A stretch of DNA of 64,000 nucleotides from Bradyrhizobium sp. WSM1743 (GCF_000473065.1 NZ_AXAZ01000001.1:390682-454681), one strand, 5' to 3'. Positions 50,185 to 60,004 are shown, counted from the stretch's first letter. Numbers and translations: made by a program. Notes: generated from the sequence alone by a model not told the origin.

Positions 50185-50744
50185 ATCTCGACCTTCTCCT
50201 TATGCTCCAGTTCGACGCCGGTGCGCGCCATGTAGATGCTCTTGATCAACTCGGACACGCCCTGGACCAGCAGCAGGAGGCAGGCGAGCGGCACGACGAA
50301 TTTGAACGGCCACAGCACGGGCCGCCAGGGTGTCTGGTCCGAAGTCTCGTTGATCAGCCACGCGTAGTGAAATTCGTTCCAGCTGATCAGGAGCAGCATG
50401 ATCAGGCTCGGGAAGAAGAAGACGACATAGGAGATCGTGTCGATCCAGCCCTTCCTACGGATCGAGAACTTCTCCCAGAAGAAGTCGGTACGGATATGAG
50501 CGCCCTTGTGCAGCGCGTATGCGGCGCCAAGCATGAAGAGCGAGCCGTACAGCATGTAGGTTGCGTCGTAGGCCCATATGGTCGGCGCGTTGAACAGGTA
50601 ACGCGCTCCAACCTCGTAAGCGACGGCGAGAACCAGTGGCACCGAGAGCCACGAGATGATCGTGCCGGTCCGGTCCGTGAAGCCGTCGATCATCCGGATG
50701 ATGGCCAGCAGCGCCGGCGGCTGCCTGCCTGTTATCTCAGCCAT
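50181..50744 (-). CDS. dctQ: TRAP transporter small permease subunit (DctQ family)
   Basis: A 187-residue protein with four membrane helices, including ISWLSVPLVLAVAYEVGARY (TM1), DATYMLYGSLFMLGAAYALH (TM2, with the family Y-x-L-x-G pattern) and WPFKFVVPLACLLLLVQGVS (TM4). KGAHIRTDFFWEKF is the conserved loop after TM2. ATG 50744 has AAGGGGCGAGG upstream, which decides it over an ATG at 50780. It binds DctM in the membrane and lies between dctM and dctP. Confidence 0.88.
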   Translation of the reverse strand: MAEITGRQPPALLAIIRMIDGFTDRTGTIISWLSVPLVLAVAYEVGARYLFNAPTIWAYDATYMLYGSLFMLGAAYALHKGAHIRTDFFWEKFSIRRKGWIDTISYVVFFFPSLIMLLLISWNEFHYAWLINETSDQTPWRPVLWPFKFVVPLACLLLLVQGVSELIKSIYMARTGVELEHKEKVEI

Positions 50745-50838
50745 GCCTCGCCCCTTTCGCCGATCGTTCGCGCGGCACAAAGCAGCCGCCTGCGTGCGAA
50801 TTGAGGGCGGTCAAATCGGCCGCCCTCGGAGGAAGTCC

Positions 50839-51945
50839 CTATTTCTCGGTCGGGAAGTAGTAGTTCGCCATGAAGGAGTATGGCGGGAAGTAAGACCTCT
50901 TGTACGGCACCACAGCGCTGGCATAGGCCTTCTGCGAGTCGTGCACCTTCTTGAAGAACGGGTTCTTGGCGCCCTCGGCCGCCGCGATCTCGTCCCACTT
51001 CTTGATGAAGGCCAGCAGGATCTCCGTCGGCGTGCGCAGGATCTGTACGCCGTGCTTCTGCTGCATCTCAATCAGCGCATCGGCGTTCTGGCGCTGCCAC
51101 TTGGTCCACCAGACCAGGAATGTCTCGTTGGCCGCCGACTTGATGATTTCCTGATGTTGCGGGCTGAGCTCCTTCCACACATCGCCGTTGATGACGAGCT
51201 CGCCGACCGTCACGTTCTCATGCAAGCCGGGTGAATAGTGATACTTCCAGACGTTGTGGAAGCCGAGCTGCAGGTCCTCGATGCCGCCGACCCATTCGGC
51301 GCAATCGATCACGCCGCGTTGCGCGGAGGGAATGATTTCTCCGCCCGGCATGTTGACCACCGTGAAGCCGAGCGCCTGCCATACTTCGCCGGCCATTCCG
51401 GTCTGGCGGCATTTCATGCCCTTCATGTCCTCGATCGTCTGAATCGGCTTCTTGAACCAGCCGAATGCCTGTGGCCCCGCAGGTAGGATTGGAAACACGA
51501 CGAGGTTGAGCTTGAGCTCCTTCTGATAAAACTCGTTGTAAAGATCGAGGCCGCCGCCGTGATAGAGCCAACCCATCACGTCCATGAAGTCCATGCCGAA
51601 GGTGCCGCCGGGACCGCCGGTGAACAGGATCGCGGTCTTGTTCTTGCCGGTCCAGTAGCCGGCCCACGCATGCGCTCCGTCGAGCACCTTCTTGTGGGTT
51701 GCATCCAGCACCTCGAACGCCGGCACGACCTGGCCGGCGGGCATCGCCTCGATCTTCAGCGCGCCGGCTGATAGCTTGTTCACCCGGTCGGCGAAATAGG
51801 TGAAGTTGTCATAGAGCGTGAGCGAAGCCGGCCATGTGGCCTGCATCTTCAACACCTTCGTCTGCGCCATGACTGTTGTGGTGGATACGACAAACGCCGA
51901 AGCGATCAGGGCAACGGCGATCAACCCCAGAAACAAGCGTTTCAT
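50839..51945 (-). CDS. dctP: TRAP transporter substrate-binding protein (DctP family)
   Basis: A 368-residue periplasmic binding protein. The signal peptide MKRLFLGLIAVALIASAFVV is cleaved after VMAQ. ATG 51945 is preceded by GGGAGGAG, which excludes an upstream in-frame ATG at 52020. KMKCRQTGMAGEVWQALGF carries the Arg that binds the ligand carboxylate, and GGEIIPSAQRGVIDCAEWVG follows in family order. The length and sequence fit the group annotated for mannitol/chloroaromatic or 2-oxo-carboxylate compounds. The ligand is an organic acid in most characterised members; which one is unknown. First gene of dctPQM. Confidence 0.88.
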   Translation of the reverse strand: MKRLFLGLIAVALIASAFVVSTTTVMAQTKVLKMQATWPASLTLYDNFTYFADRVNKLSAGALKIEAMPAGQVVPAFEVLDATHKKVLDGAHAWAGYWTGKNKTAILFTGGPGGTFGMDFMDVMGWLYHGGGLDLYNEFYQKELKLNLVVFPILPAGPQAFGWFKKPIQTIEDMKGMKCRQTGMAGEVWQALGFTVVNMPGGEIIPSAQRGVIDCAEWVGGIEDLQLGFHNVWKYHYSPGLHENVTVGELVINGDVWKELSPQHQEIIKSAANETFLVWWTKWQRQNADALIEMQQKHGVQILRTPTEILLAFIKKWDEIAAAEGAKNPFFKKVHDSQKAYASAVVPYKRSYFPPYSFMANYYFPTEK

Positions 51946-52329
51946 GAGCCATCTCCTCCCTTGGACAACGTGACCGCGGCGAACTATTCTCTTCGTTGTT
52001 CTTGGTCGCCAAGTCTTCAAACCACGTCTGTCACCATTCTGCCACTATCGCCGCAAGTTGTCATCTTGCTTTCTGGCCGCAGCAAGCGCTGGAATTGGAC
52101 ATGGTCGTGAGGTTCTCTTGGGCCTTAGGCGACGAAATCTCCATTCGTTTGTTACGCTGGCTGTCGGTGGCAATCTCCGGTGCTGCGGGCCGCGACCAGG
52201 CGATGCTGCGCGCCCATGCCTCTCGTTGCCCGCGGGCAAAACACGCCAAATGCTGGTCAAGGGATGGGAACGTAAAATATTCTGATTGACCGAATTATCG
52301 GTTTCGGGTAAACCGCAGCACATCCTGGC

Positions 52330-52870
52330 CCGTCAAAGGGACGTTTCGCGATCGTCACGATACGTAGGCCGGGATGCGATGGACGCGGCAGCGCCGGCGC
52401 GTGACGGGGTGGCAGGGCGGGCTGCGCCTGTGAGCCATCACGATCCGCGGTACGACACGGCGCGGTCACAGCGTTTCTTTTCGGCATTGGGGGCGAGCAC
52501 GCGCGAGCTTCCGACTGTTTGGGGAGGGACGTCCGCGGACGGCAAAAGCGTGTGGTCCTGACGCCCGGGGTCTGTGCGTCAAGGCTTGCGGTGGTGAAGC
52601 GGCCCAACCGGGTGCGCGCATCAGTCATCTGCAAGGCGACGGGGGCAATAGTGCATCGCTCCCCGGGGAGAGCGCGCCATAAGCCGTAAAACCATTGCGC
52701 AGGGAAGGCCGGGAGCCCGGCATCACCTGTGGTCACCCCGCGTGCGTCTTGTCGCGTGCGGACCTTCGGGTGCCAGCCGGCGCCCGGCCTTCCCTGCGCC
52801 CTTTCTTCTTGATGAGGGCGAAAACGGTCAGCAAAGCTCGGGCGGAACGCGCCGCGAGAACGTGAAGGCA
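52330..52870. repeat. Large structured non-coding element with 17-bp perfect hairpin
   Basis: The core is a perfect inverted repeat: GCGCAGGGAAGGCCGGG at 52698-52714 and CCCGGCCTTCCCTGCGC at 52784-52800, with 69 nt between. The flanking sequence on the left (GTTTCGCGATCGTCACGATA... at 52341 onward) and the Cys/Pro/Arg-type pseudo-translation look to me like an element that recurs in Bradyrhizobium genomes and is often mis-annotated as a gene; that is memory, not a search result. Boundaries are approximate. Confidence 0.5.
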
Positions 52871-52891
52871 TGCCTATAAAAGAGAAAGCTC

Positions 52892-53038
52892 TCGTGCCCC
52901 GGACGCAGCGCAGCGCGACGTGTCTTCGCGGCGTGGTGCGCTGCAGAGCCGGGGCCCATATTGCGGCAATGTGTTCTGTCGCATCTGGGTCCCGGCTCTG
53001 CGCGGCAACGCTTGCGGCGTTGCTGCTTGTCCGGGACA
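52892..53038. repeat. Palindromic intergenic repeat, family H copy 2
   Basis: CGTGCCCCGGACGCAGCGCA to GTCCGGGACA, with GAGCCGGGGCCCATATTGCG and GGGTCCCGGCTCTGCG in the middle. It ends about 120 bp before the ppc start codon. Confidence 0.8.
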
Positions 53039-53156
53039 CTTGATCATCACCCCAGCCCTGTGCGCCGCCACCAACTTCGTCTTGCGCTGCGGTAGAAAAA
53101 TATCGCACACTCGACGGGCCGGGGAGCCATTGGGAGCTCTAATAGGGGAGCGAGCC

Positions 53157-55955
53157 ATGTCCCTCCAGACCGTATCATCCGACACCACCGAGCATCGCCC
53201 CAACCGGCCTGAGGACGTCCAGGCGATGGAAGCGGATGCGCGGCTGCGGGACGACATCCGCCTGCTCGGGCGCATTCTCGGCGATACCGTGCGCGACCAG
53301 GAGGGCGCCGACGTGTTCGACCTAGTCGAGCGCATCAGGCAGACCTCGATCCGGTTTCACCGCGACGAGGACCGGCTCGCCCGCCGCGAGCTCGAGCAGA
53401 TCCTCGACGGCATGTCGATCTCCGAGACCGTGCGGATCGTCCGTGCCTTCAGCTATTTCTCGCACCTTGCCAACATCGCCGAGGACCAGAACAACATCCG
53501 TCAGATGCGCGCGCGCAGCGCCGCCAAAAGCGGCGGCTCCGGCGTGCTGGCGGAAACGCTCGCCCACGCCAGGGACGCCGGCATCGACCCCGACCAGCTT
53601 CGCAGCTTCTTCAAGACCGCGCTGGTCAGCCCGGTGCTGACCGCGCACCCGACCGAGGTCCGCCGCAAGAGCACCATGGACCGCGAGATGGAGATTGCAG
53701 CCCTGCTCGACCGCCGCGAGCGCGTCGCGCTGACTGGGGAGGAGGCAGATGCCAGCGACGAGCAGCTCCGCCGCGAGGTGCTGACACTGTGGCAGACCAA
53801 TTTGCTCCGCCGGACCAAGCTCACCGTGCTCGACGAGGTCGCCAACGGCCTGGCGTTCTACGACTACACCTTCCTGCGCGAGGTGCCGCGGCTCATCAAC
53901 GCGCTGGAGGACCGGCTGGAGGAGGGCGGCGAGCAGGCCGCCAGCGAGCTCGCCTCGTTCCTGCGCATGGGCAGCTGGATCGGCGGCGACCGCGACGGCA
54001 ATCCCTTCGTCACCGCCGACGTGATGCGTGGCACGCTGCGGCTGCAGTCGAGTCGGGTGATGCAGTTCTATCTGAACGAACTGCACGTGCTCGGCGCGGA
54101 GCTGTCGATCGCGGCGCACCTCGCCGACGTCTCCGAGGAGCTGCGCAACCTGGCGGAGCGTTCGCCGGACACTTCGCCGCACCGGAGCGGCGAGCCCTAT
54201 CGCCTGGCGGTCTCCGGCATCTATGCCCGCCTCACGGCCACGGCCGAAAAGCTCGAGGTCGAGATCACGCGCCGGCCGGTCGGCAAGGGCGCGCCCTACG
54301 AGAGCGTGAAGGAATTGCAAGCCGACCTCGACGTGCTGCACCGCTCGCTGATCTCCAACAACGCCCGTGTCATCGCGCGCGGCCGGCTGCGGCTGCTCCG
54401 CCGCGCGGTGGACTGCTTCGGCTTCCACCTGGCCCGGCTCGACATCCGCCAGAACTCGGCCGTGCACGAACGCACCATTGCCGAGCTGATGGACGCCGCC
54501 AATCCCGGCATGTCCTATCTGGCGCTCGGCGAGGACGCACGCATCTCGCTGCTCACGAACGAATTGCGCTCGACGCGCGCGCTGGTGTCGCCCTTCGTCA
54601 AATACAGCGACGAGACCATGGGCGAGCTCAATGTGTTCCATGCCGCCGCGGAGGCGCATGCGAGGTTCGGCTCGGACGCCATTCCGCAATGCATCATCTC
54701 GATGTGCAAGGGCATGTCCGACATGCTCGAGGTCGCGGTACTCTTGAAGGAGGTCGGCCTCGTCCATCCCTCCGGACGCAGCGCCATCAACATCGTGCCG
54801 CTGTTCGAGACCATCGAGGACTTGCAGGCTTCAAGCGGCATCATGGACCGCATGCTGTCGCTGCACGATTACCGCCGCCTCGTCGACAGCCGCGGCAGCG
54901 TGCAGGAGGTCATGCTCGGTTACTCCGACAGCAACAAGGACGGCGGCTTCGTCACCTCGGGCTGGGAGCTCTACAAGGCCGAGATCGGACTCGTCGAAGT
55001 GTTCGAGCGGCATCACGTGCGGCTGCGCCTGTTCCATGGCCGCGGCGGCTCGGTCGGCCGCGGCGGCGGGCCGAGCTATGACGCCATCATCGCGCAGCCT
55101 GGCGGCGCCGTGAACGGCCAGATCCGCATCACCGAGCAGGGCGAGATCATCTCGTCGAAATATTCCAACGCCGAGGTCGGCCGCAACAATCTGGAGATCC
55201 TCGCCGCCGCGACGCTCGAAGCAAGTCTCCTGCATCCGCGCCAGAGCGCGCCGCGCCGCGAATATCTGGTCGCGATGGACGAGCTTTCGAATCTCGCCCT
55301 TGGAGCTTATCGCGGCCTCGTCTACGAGACCGAAGGCTTCGTCGATTATTTCTGGGCCTCCACGGTCATCAACGAGATCGCGACGCTAAACATCGGCAGC
55401 CGTCCGGCCTCGCGCAAGAAGACCCGCGCGATCGAGGACCTGCGCGCCATCCCCTGGGTGTTCTCCTGGGCGCAATGCCGCCTGATGCTGCCGGGCTGGT
55501 ACGGCTTCGGCAGCGCGGTCGAGCAATGGATCGCCGCGCATCCAGAGCAGGGCATGCCGTTCCTGAAAGAGCTCTACAAGGAATGGCCGTTCTTCCGCAT
55601 GCTGCTGTCGAACATGGACATGGTGCTCGCGAAGAGCTCGATCGCAATCGCCTCGCGCTATGCCGAGCTCGTGCCCGACGAATCCTTGCGCGAAAAGATC
55701 TTCGGCCGCATCCGCCGTGAATGGCATTCCTGCATCGAGACGCTGCTCGACATCATGGGCCAGGACCGATTGCTGCAGGGCAATCCGCTGCTGGAGCGCT
55801 CAGTGCGCCACCGCTTCCCCTATCTCGACCCGCTCAACCACGTGCAGGTCGAACTGCTGAAAGAGCATCGCGCGCAGAACCCGGACGAGCAGGTGCTGCG
55901 CGGGATTCAGCTGACGATCAACGGGATCTCGGCGGGGTTGAGGAATACGGGGTAA
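53157..55955 (+). CDS. ppc: Phosphoenolpyruvate carboxylase
   Basis: A 932-residue enzyme that makes oxaloacetate from PEP and bicarbonate, an anaplerotic reaction in the cytosol. The start ATG 53157 follows AGGGGAG; the frame is open further upstream but only through repeat sequence. Catalytic motifs: LTAHPTE at residues 161-167 (catalytic His), [12 protein letters not shown] (about 276-287), [11 protein letters not shown] and [14 protein letters not shown] (about 626-639), which binds PEP. The last residues RNTG match the conserved allosteric C-terminus. Single-gene unit. No PII-type or regulator gene is next to it. Confidence 0.95.
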   Translation: MSLQTVSSDTTEHRPNRPEDVQAMEADARLRDDIRLLGRILGDTVRDQEGADVFDLVERIRQTSIRFHRDEDRLARRELEQILDGMSISETVRIVRAFSYFSHLANIAEDQNNIRQMRARSAAKSGGSGVLAETLAHARDAGIDPDQLRSFFKTALVSPVLTAHPTEVRRKSTMDREMEIAALLDRRERVALTGEEADASDEQLRREVLTLWQTNLLRRTKLTVLDEVANGLAFYDYTFLREVPRLINALEDRLEEGGEQAASELASFLRMGSWIGGDRDGNPFVTADVMRGTLRLQSSRVMQFYLNELHVLGAELSIAAHLADVSEELRNLAERSPDTSPHRSGEPYRLAVSGIYARLTATAEKLEVEITRRPVGKGAPYESVKELQADLDVLHRSLISNNARVIARGRLRLLRRAVDCFGFHLARLDIRQNSAVHERTIAELMDAANPGMSYLALGEDARISLLTNELRSTRALVSPFVKYSDETMGELNVFHAAAEAHARFGSDAIPQCIISMCKGMSDMLEVAVLLKEVGLVHPSGRSAINIVPLFETIEDLQASSGIMDRMLSLHDYRRLVDSRGSVQEVMLGYSDSNKDGGFVTSGWELYKAEIGLVEVFERHHVRLRLFHGRGGSVGRGGGPSYDAIIAQPGGAVNGQIRITEQGEIISSKYSNAEVGRNNLEILAAATLEASLLHPRQSAPRREYLVAMDELSNLALGAYRGLVYETEGFVDYFWASTVINEIATLNIGSRPASRKKTRAIEDLRAIPWVFSWAQCRLMLPGWYGFGSAVEQWIAAHPEQGMPFLKELYKEWPFFRMLLSNMDMVLAKSSIAIASRYAELVPDESLREKIFGRIRREWHSCIETLLDIMGQDRLLQGNPLLERSVRHRFPYLDPLNHVQVELLKEHRAQNPDEQVLRGIQLTINGISAGLRNTG

Positions 55956-55963
55956 TCTCAACC

Positions 55964-56046
55964 CGTCGTTCCGGGGCGATGCGAAGCATCGAACCCGGAA
56001 CCTCGAGATTCCGGGTCTGGTCCTTGCGGACCAGCCCGGAATGACG
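55964..56046. repeat. Palindromic intergenic repeat, family A copy 3
   Basis: GTCGTTCCGGGGCGATGCGA to CCAGCCCGGAATGAC, with GGAACCTCGAGATTCC inside. It fills the gap between the convergent ppc and SMP-30-type genes. Confidence 0.85.
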
Positions 56047-56057
56047 GCGCCACTAAC

Positions 56058-57224
56058 TCACGGCTTCATCGCGCCCTGCACACTCGTGTAGACGGCATAG
56101 AGCGATGTCGAGCCGCAGATATAGAGCCTGTTTCGCTGCTGGCCGCCGAAGCACAAGTTCGCAACCGTTTCCGGAATATGGATCTTGCCGAGCAATTCGC
56201 CCGACGCCGTATAGCAGCGCACGCCGTCCTCGTTCGGATCGCCCCAGCCCACCGAGCACCAGACCCGCCCTTCGGTGTCACAGCGGACACCGTCGGTGAT
56301 GCTCGGTTTTGGCATGTCTGCAAAGACCTTGCTGTTCGATACCTTCCCCGCGGCCACGTCGAGGTCGAACACGCGAATATGGGATGGGTTGTCCGGCCCA
56401 TCGGTGAAGCCAGTGTCGCAGATGTAGAGCTTCTTCTCGTCCGGCGAGATGGCGAGCCCGTTGGGCTCGACAAAATCGTCGACGACGACTTTGACCTCGC
56501 CGGACTTCGGGTCGACCCGGTAGACGTTCTTCTTGTCCTGCTCGGGCTCCGCCTTGATCCCCTCGTAGAAGCCGCCGATGCCATAGGCGGGGTCGGTGAA
56601 CCAGATCGCGCCATCGGCAGTCACGACCGCGTCGTTCGGGGAGTTCAGCCGCTTGCCGTTGTATTTGTCGGCGATGATGGTGATCGAGCCGTCGAGCTCG
56701 GTCCGCGTCACGCGCCGGCCGCTATGCTCGCATGTGATCAGGCGTCCTTCGCGATCGATCGTGTTGCCGTTCGAGTTCATCGACGGGGAGCGGTAGACGC
56801 TGAGATGACCGTCGTCCTCCGAGAAGCGCATGATGCGGTTGTTCGGAATGTCGCTGAACAACACGTATCGCCCGGCCGCGAAATACACGGGGCCCTCGGC
56901 CCAGCGGAAGCCGGTTGCGACGCGCTCGACCGCCATGGTGCCGGCGAAGGCCGGGAAGCCGGGCGGGCCGAAGGACGGCGGCCCCTTCTTGGCCGATTCC
57001 AGATGAGAGTCGGGGTAGCGGCTGCCCGGCAGTGGTCCGAGGGGCAATGGCGCGGTCGATCGCGTCGGTGCGCCGGTCTGGCCCAGGGGGGCGACGGAGG
57101 CTGCCAGGGCTCCGTTCATGGTGACGCCCGTCGCCGCGACGGCGGCTGCCGCGCCCTTCAATAGGGTGCGGCGCGCAAGAGAGGGCTCGTTGGTACCTGC
57201 GGGAATGGTCAGTGGTTTCGTCAT
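56058..57224 (-). CDS. Tat-exported SMP-30/gluconolactonase-family protein
   Basis: A 388-residue six-bladed beta-propeller. The N-terminus has a twin-arginine signal (SLARRTLLKGAAAAVAATGV, about residues 15-34), so it folds in the cytoplasm and acts in the periplasm. ATG 57224 has CGGGAGGCAACC upstream. FRWAEGPVYFAAGRYVLFSD holds the first metal-ligand Glu, LNSPNDAVV the Asn and VEPNGLAISPDEKKLYICDT the later Asn/Asp ligands. Members hydrolyse sugar lactones or other lactones. A roughly 70-residue linker with GPPSFGPPGFPAF separates the signal from the propeller. It follows the SDR of the 57-60 kb group. Confidence 0.87.
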   Translation of the reverse strand: MTKPLTIPAGTNEPSLARRTLLKGAAAAVAATGVTMNGALAASVAPLGQTGAPTRSTAPLPLGPLPGSRYPDSHLESAKKGPPSFGPPGFPAFAGTMAVERVATGFRWAEGPVYFAAGRYVLFSDIPNNRIMRFSEDDGHLSVYRSPSMNSNGNTIDREGRLITCEHSGRRVTRTELDGSITIIADKYNGKRLNSPNDAVVTADGAIWFTDPAYGIGGFYEGIKAEPEQDKKNVYRVDPKSGEVKVVVDDFVEPNGLAISPDEKKLYICDTGFTDGPDNPSHIRVFDLDVAAGKVSNSKVFADMPKPSITDGVRCDTEGRVWCSVGWGDPNEDGVRCYTASGELLGKIHIPETVANLCFGGQQRNRLYICGSTSLYAVYTSVQGAMKP

Positions 57225-57338
57225 GGTTGCCTCCCGATTTTTTGTTGGGAGGAAACCATCCGCCCGCATTCGGGCGTAAAGCAGGCGATCTCCGGCTGGA
57301 CAACCGGAGCTCGCAATGCAGCAAAATGCCGGGATCGG

Positions 57339-58253
57339 TTAGACCGGATCCCACGTGAAGATGTCGGCGGAGCGGTCGAGCTTGTAGAACGAACCCTTCA
57401 GCGCCGGCATGCCGTGTTCCGCGATCGATTGCGGTGTCCAGCCTTCGCTCCGCTGCACCGAGCGGATCGGGCGGTTCTGGCTGAACAGGAAGATCTCGTT
57501 CATGCGCACGCCAAAGATCTGCCCCGTGACGTCCTTGGCGGAATCGCCGAGCAGATAGCCGCAGAGCGGCGCGATTTTCTCCGGTCCCATCTGCTTGATC
57601 TTCTCGACCCGCGCCTTCTCGGCCTCGGTCTCGGTCGGGATGGTGCCGATCATGCGGGTCCAGGCGAACGGCGACACGCAGTTGGAGCGGACGTTGAAGC
57701 GGCCCATGTCGAGCGCTATCGACTTCGATAGTCCGACGATGCCGAGCTTGGCGGCGGCGTAGTTGGCCTGGCCAAAGTTGCCGATCAGGCCGGAGGTCGA
57801 GGTGAAATGCACGAATGAGCCTGACTCCTGCTCGCGGAAGATCCGCGCCGCGGCGTGGCTGACGTAGAACGAGCCCATCAGATGCACCTTGATGACGGCC
57901 TCGAACGCTTCCACGCTCATCTTGTGGAAGATCATGTCGCGCAAAATGCCGGCATTGTTGACGACGCCATCGAGCCGGCCGAAATGATCGGTCGCGGTCT
58001 TCACGATCTTGCTCGCGGGGATCGCTTCGGCGACCGACTCGAAATTGGCCACGGCCGTGCCGCCGCGCTTCTTGATTTCCTCGACCACTTCCTCCGCGGG
58101 CGCGGCGTTTGAGCCGGCGCCGTCGGCAGCTCCGCCGGGATCGTTGACCACGACCTTGGCGCCTTCCGCGGCGCACAGCAGTGCGATCTCGCGCCCGATG
58201 CCGCGGCCTGCGCCGGTGACGATGATGACCTTGTCCTGCAGTGATTTGCTCAT
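57339..58253 (-). CDS. SDR-family oxidoreductase, MFE-2/HSD17B4-type 3-hydroxyacyl-CoA dehydrogenase
   Basis: A 304-residue SDR of the length of the dehydrogenase domain of multifunctional enzyme type 2. TGAGRGIGREIALLCAAEGA binds NAD, VVNDPGGAADGAG is characteristic of the MFE-2 group, NNAG is at about 117, and the active site has Ser in FTSTSGLIG and YAAAK. ATG 58253 follows AGGAGACTCCAC. It would oxidise a (3R)-hydroxyacyl-CoA, often of branched or steroid-derived chains. The thiolase-like and DUF35 genes upstream on the same strand suit the next chain-shortening step. Confidence 0.86.
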   Translation of the reverse strand: MSKSLQDKVIIVTGAGRGIGREIALLCAAEGAKVVVNDPGGAADGAGSNAAPAEEVVEEIKKRGGTAVANFESVAEAIPASKIVKTATDHFGRLDGVVNNAGILRDMIFHKMSVEAFEAVIKVHLMGSFYVSHAAARIFREQESGSFVHFTSTSGLIGNFGQANYAAAKLGIVGLSKSIALDMGRFNVRSNCVSPFAWTRMIGTIPTETEAEKARVEKIKQMGPEKIAPLCGYLLGDSAKDVTGQIFGVRMNEIFLFSQNRPIRSVQRSEGWTPQSIAEHGMPALKGSFYKLDRSADIFTWDPV

Positions 58254-58274
58254 GTGGAGTCTCCTGTTGTCTCT

Positions 58275-58353
58275 GTCATTCCGGGGCGTGCGAAGCACGA
58301 ACCCGGAATCTCGCGGTTCCGGGTCTGGTCCTTCGGACCACCCCGGAACGACG
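58275..58353. repeat. Palindromic intergenic repeat, family A copy 4
   Basis: GTCATTCCGGGGCGTGCGAA to ACCCCGGAACGAC, with GGAATCTCGCGGTTCC inside. It lies between the thiolase and SDR genes of one gene group. Confidence 0.85.
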
Positions 58354-58358
58354 AGAAA

Positions 58359-59498
58359 TCACCTCTCGTTCGTAAACACGATCGTGCCACTCGCCGCGAA
58401 CATGCCGCCGACACCGTGGCACACCGAAATCTTCGCGTTCGGCACCTGCGCCGGCGCGATGCCGCGCATCTGGCGCACGCTCTCCTGCAGCGCATACATG
58501 CCGTACATGCCCGAATGCATGTAGCTCAATCCGCCGCCATTGGTGTTGAGCGGCAGTTTCCCACCCGGCCGCGTGTTGCCGTCCGCGATGAACTGGCCCG
58601 TCTCCTCATAGGGCATGAAGCCGAGGTCGCCGAGGCCGAACAGCGGCAGATGCGCGAAGGCATCGTAGATCATGAGATGATCGACGTCGTTGTGCGCGAT
58701 GCCTGCCTCCTTGAAGGCGAGGGGGCCGGCAACCTTGAAGGCGCGCGAGGAGTTGAACGTCTCCATCTGGCTGACCATCGGCGTCTCCACGCTCTCGCCG
58801 GTGCCCATGATGTAGACGGGCTTCCTCGGAAAATCCTTGGCGCGGTCCGCCGATGTCAGGATCAGCGCGCCGCCGCCGTCGGTGACGAGGCAGCACTGCA
58901 GCAGCCGGAACGGATAGGCGATCATGCGCGAGTTGAGGACATCAGTGACCGTGATCGGGTCCTTCATCATCGCGCGCGGATTCCTCGCCGCCCATTCCCG
59001 CTGCACCACCGCCACTGAAGCAAGCTGCTCGTGCGTGATGCCGTAGGTCTTCATGAAGCGCAGCACGGGAATTGGGAACATGCTGGGCGGGCCGTAGACG
59101 CCATAGGGCGCCTCGAACTGGCCCTGCAGGCTGTCGGCGGAGATCGAGCGCGGCAGCTTGCCGATCATCGACTTGCCGCTCTCGGCATGGGTGATCAGCA
59201 CGGTCTTGCAGAGACCCGCCTCGATCGCCGCCGCGGCGTGGCGAACATGCAGCATGAACGAGCAGCCGCCGACCGAGGTGCCGTCCACCCAGGTCGGCTT
59301 GATGCCGAGATAGTGGCAGACCTGCTGCGGCGTCTCGACCGCGGTGGCAAAGCCGTCGATGTCGGAGAGCTTCAGCCCGGCGTCCGCGATGGCATTGAGC
59401 GCCGCATCCGCATGGAGCTGGAGCTGCGAGGTGTTGGGGATGACACCGAGCTCGGTGGTCTCGGCCGCGCCGACGACGGCAACCTGGTTCCTGCGCAT
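58359..59498 (-). CDS. Thiolase-family protein (SCP-x/Ltp-type acetyl-CoA acetyltransferase)
   Basis: A 379-residue thiolase-fold protein. TSVGGCSFMLHVRHAAAAIE has Cys in the region of the nucleophile, MIYDAFAHLPLFGLGDLGF matches the YDxF loop of SCP-x-type thiolases and steroid aldolases, and NTNGGGLSYMHSGMYG has the His of the GHP motif. The last catalytic motif is VCHGVGGMFAASGTIVF. It sits 3 nt after a DUF35 Zn-ribbon gene, the pairing seen for Ltp-type thiolases and retro-aldolases of steroid side-chain degradation. Thiolysis or aldol cleavage cannot be distinguished from sequence by eye. Confidence 0.85.
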   Translation of the reverse strand: MRRNQVAVVGAAETTELGVIPNTSQLQLHADAALNAIADAGLKLSDIDGFATAVETPQQVCHYLGIKPTWVDGTSVGGCSFMLHVRHAAAAIEAGLCKTVLITHAESGKSMIGKLPRSISADSLQGQFEAPYGVYGPPSMFPIPVLRFMKTYGITHEQLASVAVVQREWAARNPRAMMKDPITVTDVLNSRMIAYPFRLLQCCLVTDGGGALILTSADRAKDFPRKPVYIMGTGESVETPMVSQMETFNSSRAFKVAGPLAFKEAGIAHNDVDHLMIYDAFAHLPLFGLGDLGFMPYEETGQFIADGNTRPGGKLPLNTNGGGLSYMHSGMYGMYALQESVRQMRGIAPAQVPNAKISVCHGVGGMFAASGTIVFTNER

Positions 59499-59501
59499 GA
59501 C

Positions 59502-59915
59502 TTACCCCTTCGCCGGACGGAAGACGGGGAGGGTGATCTTGTCGTCGAGTTCTTGGAAGGCGACCTCGAGCTTCATGTCGAGCTCGAGTGCCTCAGGCGT
59601 CTGCGGGCAGTCGATGATGTTGCTCATCATCCGCGGGCCCTCGTCGAGCTCGACCACGGCGATGGCATAAGGCGGCGTGAAGCCGGGCGCGGCCGGACGA
59701 TGGTTGATCACGTAGCTGTAGAGGAAACCCTTGCCGCTCGCCTTGAAGATGCTGACCTTGCGCGAGGCACAGGACGGGCAGAACGGGCGCGGCGGGAAGT
59801 AGACATGCGCGCAGACGTCGCAGCGCTGCAGGCGCAATTCGCCCGCTTTCGTGCCGTCCCAGAAGTGCTGGGTCTCCGGCGTCGGTTTCGGTCGCGCGCG
59901 CTGCGGTTCGGCCAT
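59502..59915 (-). CDS. Zn-ribbon/OB-fold protein (DUF35 family)
   Basis: A 137-residue partner protein. An N-terminal helix is followed by a zinc ribbon with two CxxC pairs (RCDVCAHVYFPPRPFCPSCA, about residues 31-50) and an OB fold (GFLYSYVINHRPAAPGF, then PYAIAVVELDEGPRMMSNII). ATG 59915 has GGGAGGAGCC upstream. DUF35 proteins bind thiolase-fold enzymes and can complete their active site or bind acyl-CoA. The gene ends 3 nt before the thiolase start, so the two are almost certainly co-translated. Confidence 0.9.
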   Translation of the reverse strand: MAEPQRARPKPTPETQHFWDGTKAGELRLQRCDVCAHVYFPPRPFCPSCASRKVSIFKASGKGFLYSYVINHRPAAPGFTPPYAIAVVELDEGPRMMSNIIDCPQTPEALELDMKLEVAFQELDDKITLPVFRPAKG

Positions 59916-60004
59916 ATTGACGGCTCCTCCCAAGGACAGGCCTCGCGCCCGCCTGTTTCGATCTTGATGCGACAATCGACCATCGTGCGTCAACGGTCCA
60001 GCAA

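Larger units (their letters stand above)
51946..53156. other. Long non-coding interval between dctP and ppc
   Basis: About 1.2 kb without a credible gene. From 51946 to about 52320 I see no repeat or homology; promoters for dctP should lie here. From about 52330 to 52870 there is the structured element described separately, and 52892-53038 is a family H repeat. The minus strand from 53108 to 52257 is open for 283 codons, but the translation is Arg/Pro/Ser-rich, crosses both elements and has no ribosome site, so I treat it as spurious. Confidence 0.6.

Noticed and set aside
52257..53108. 283-codon minus-strand frame in the dctP-ppc interval
   Set aside because: It runs through two repeat-type elements, is Arg/Pro/Ser-rich, and has no ribosome site; it resembles spurious gene calls common in this genus.
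53322..54767. 481-codon open frame opposite ppc
   Set aside because: Antisense shadow of a conserved enzyme, same bias-driven artefact.
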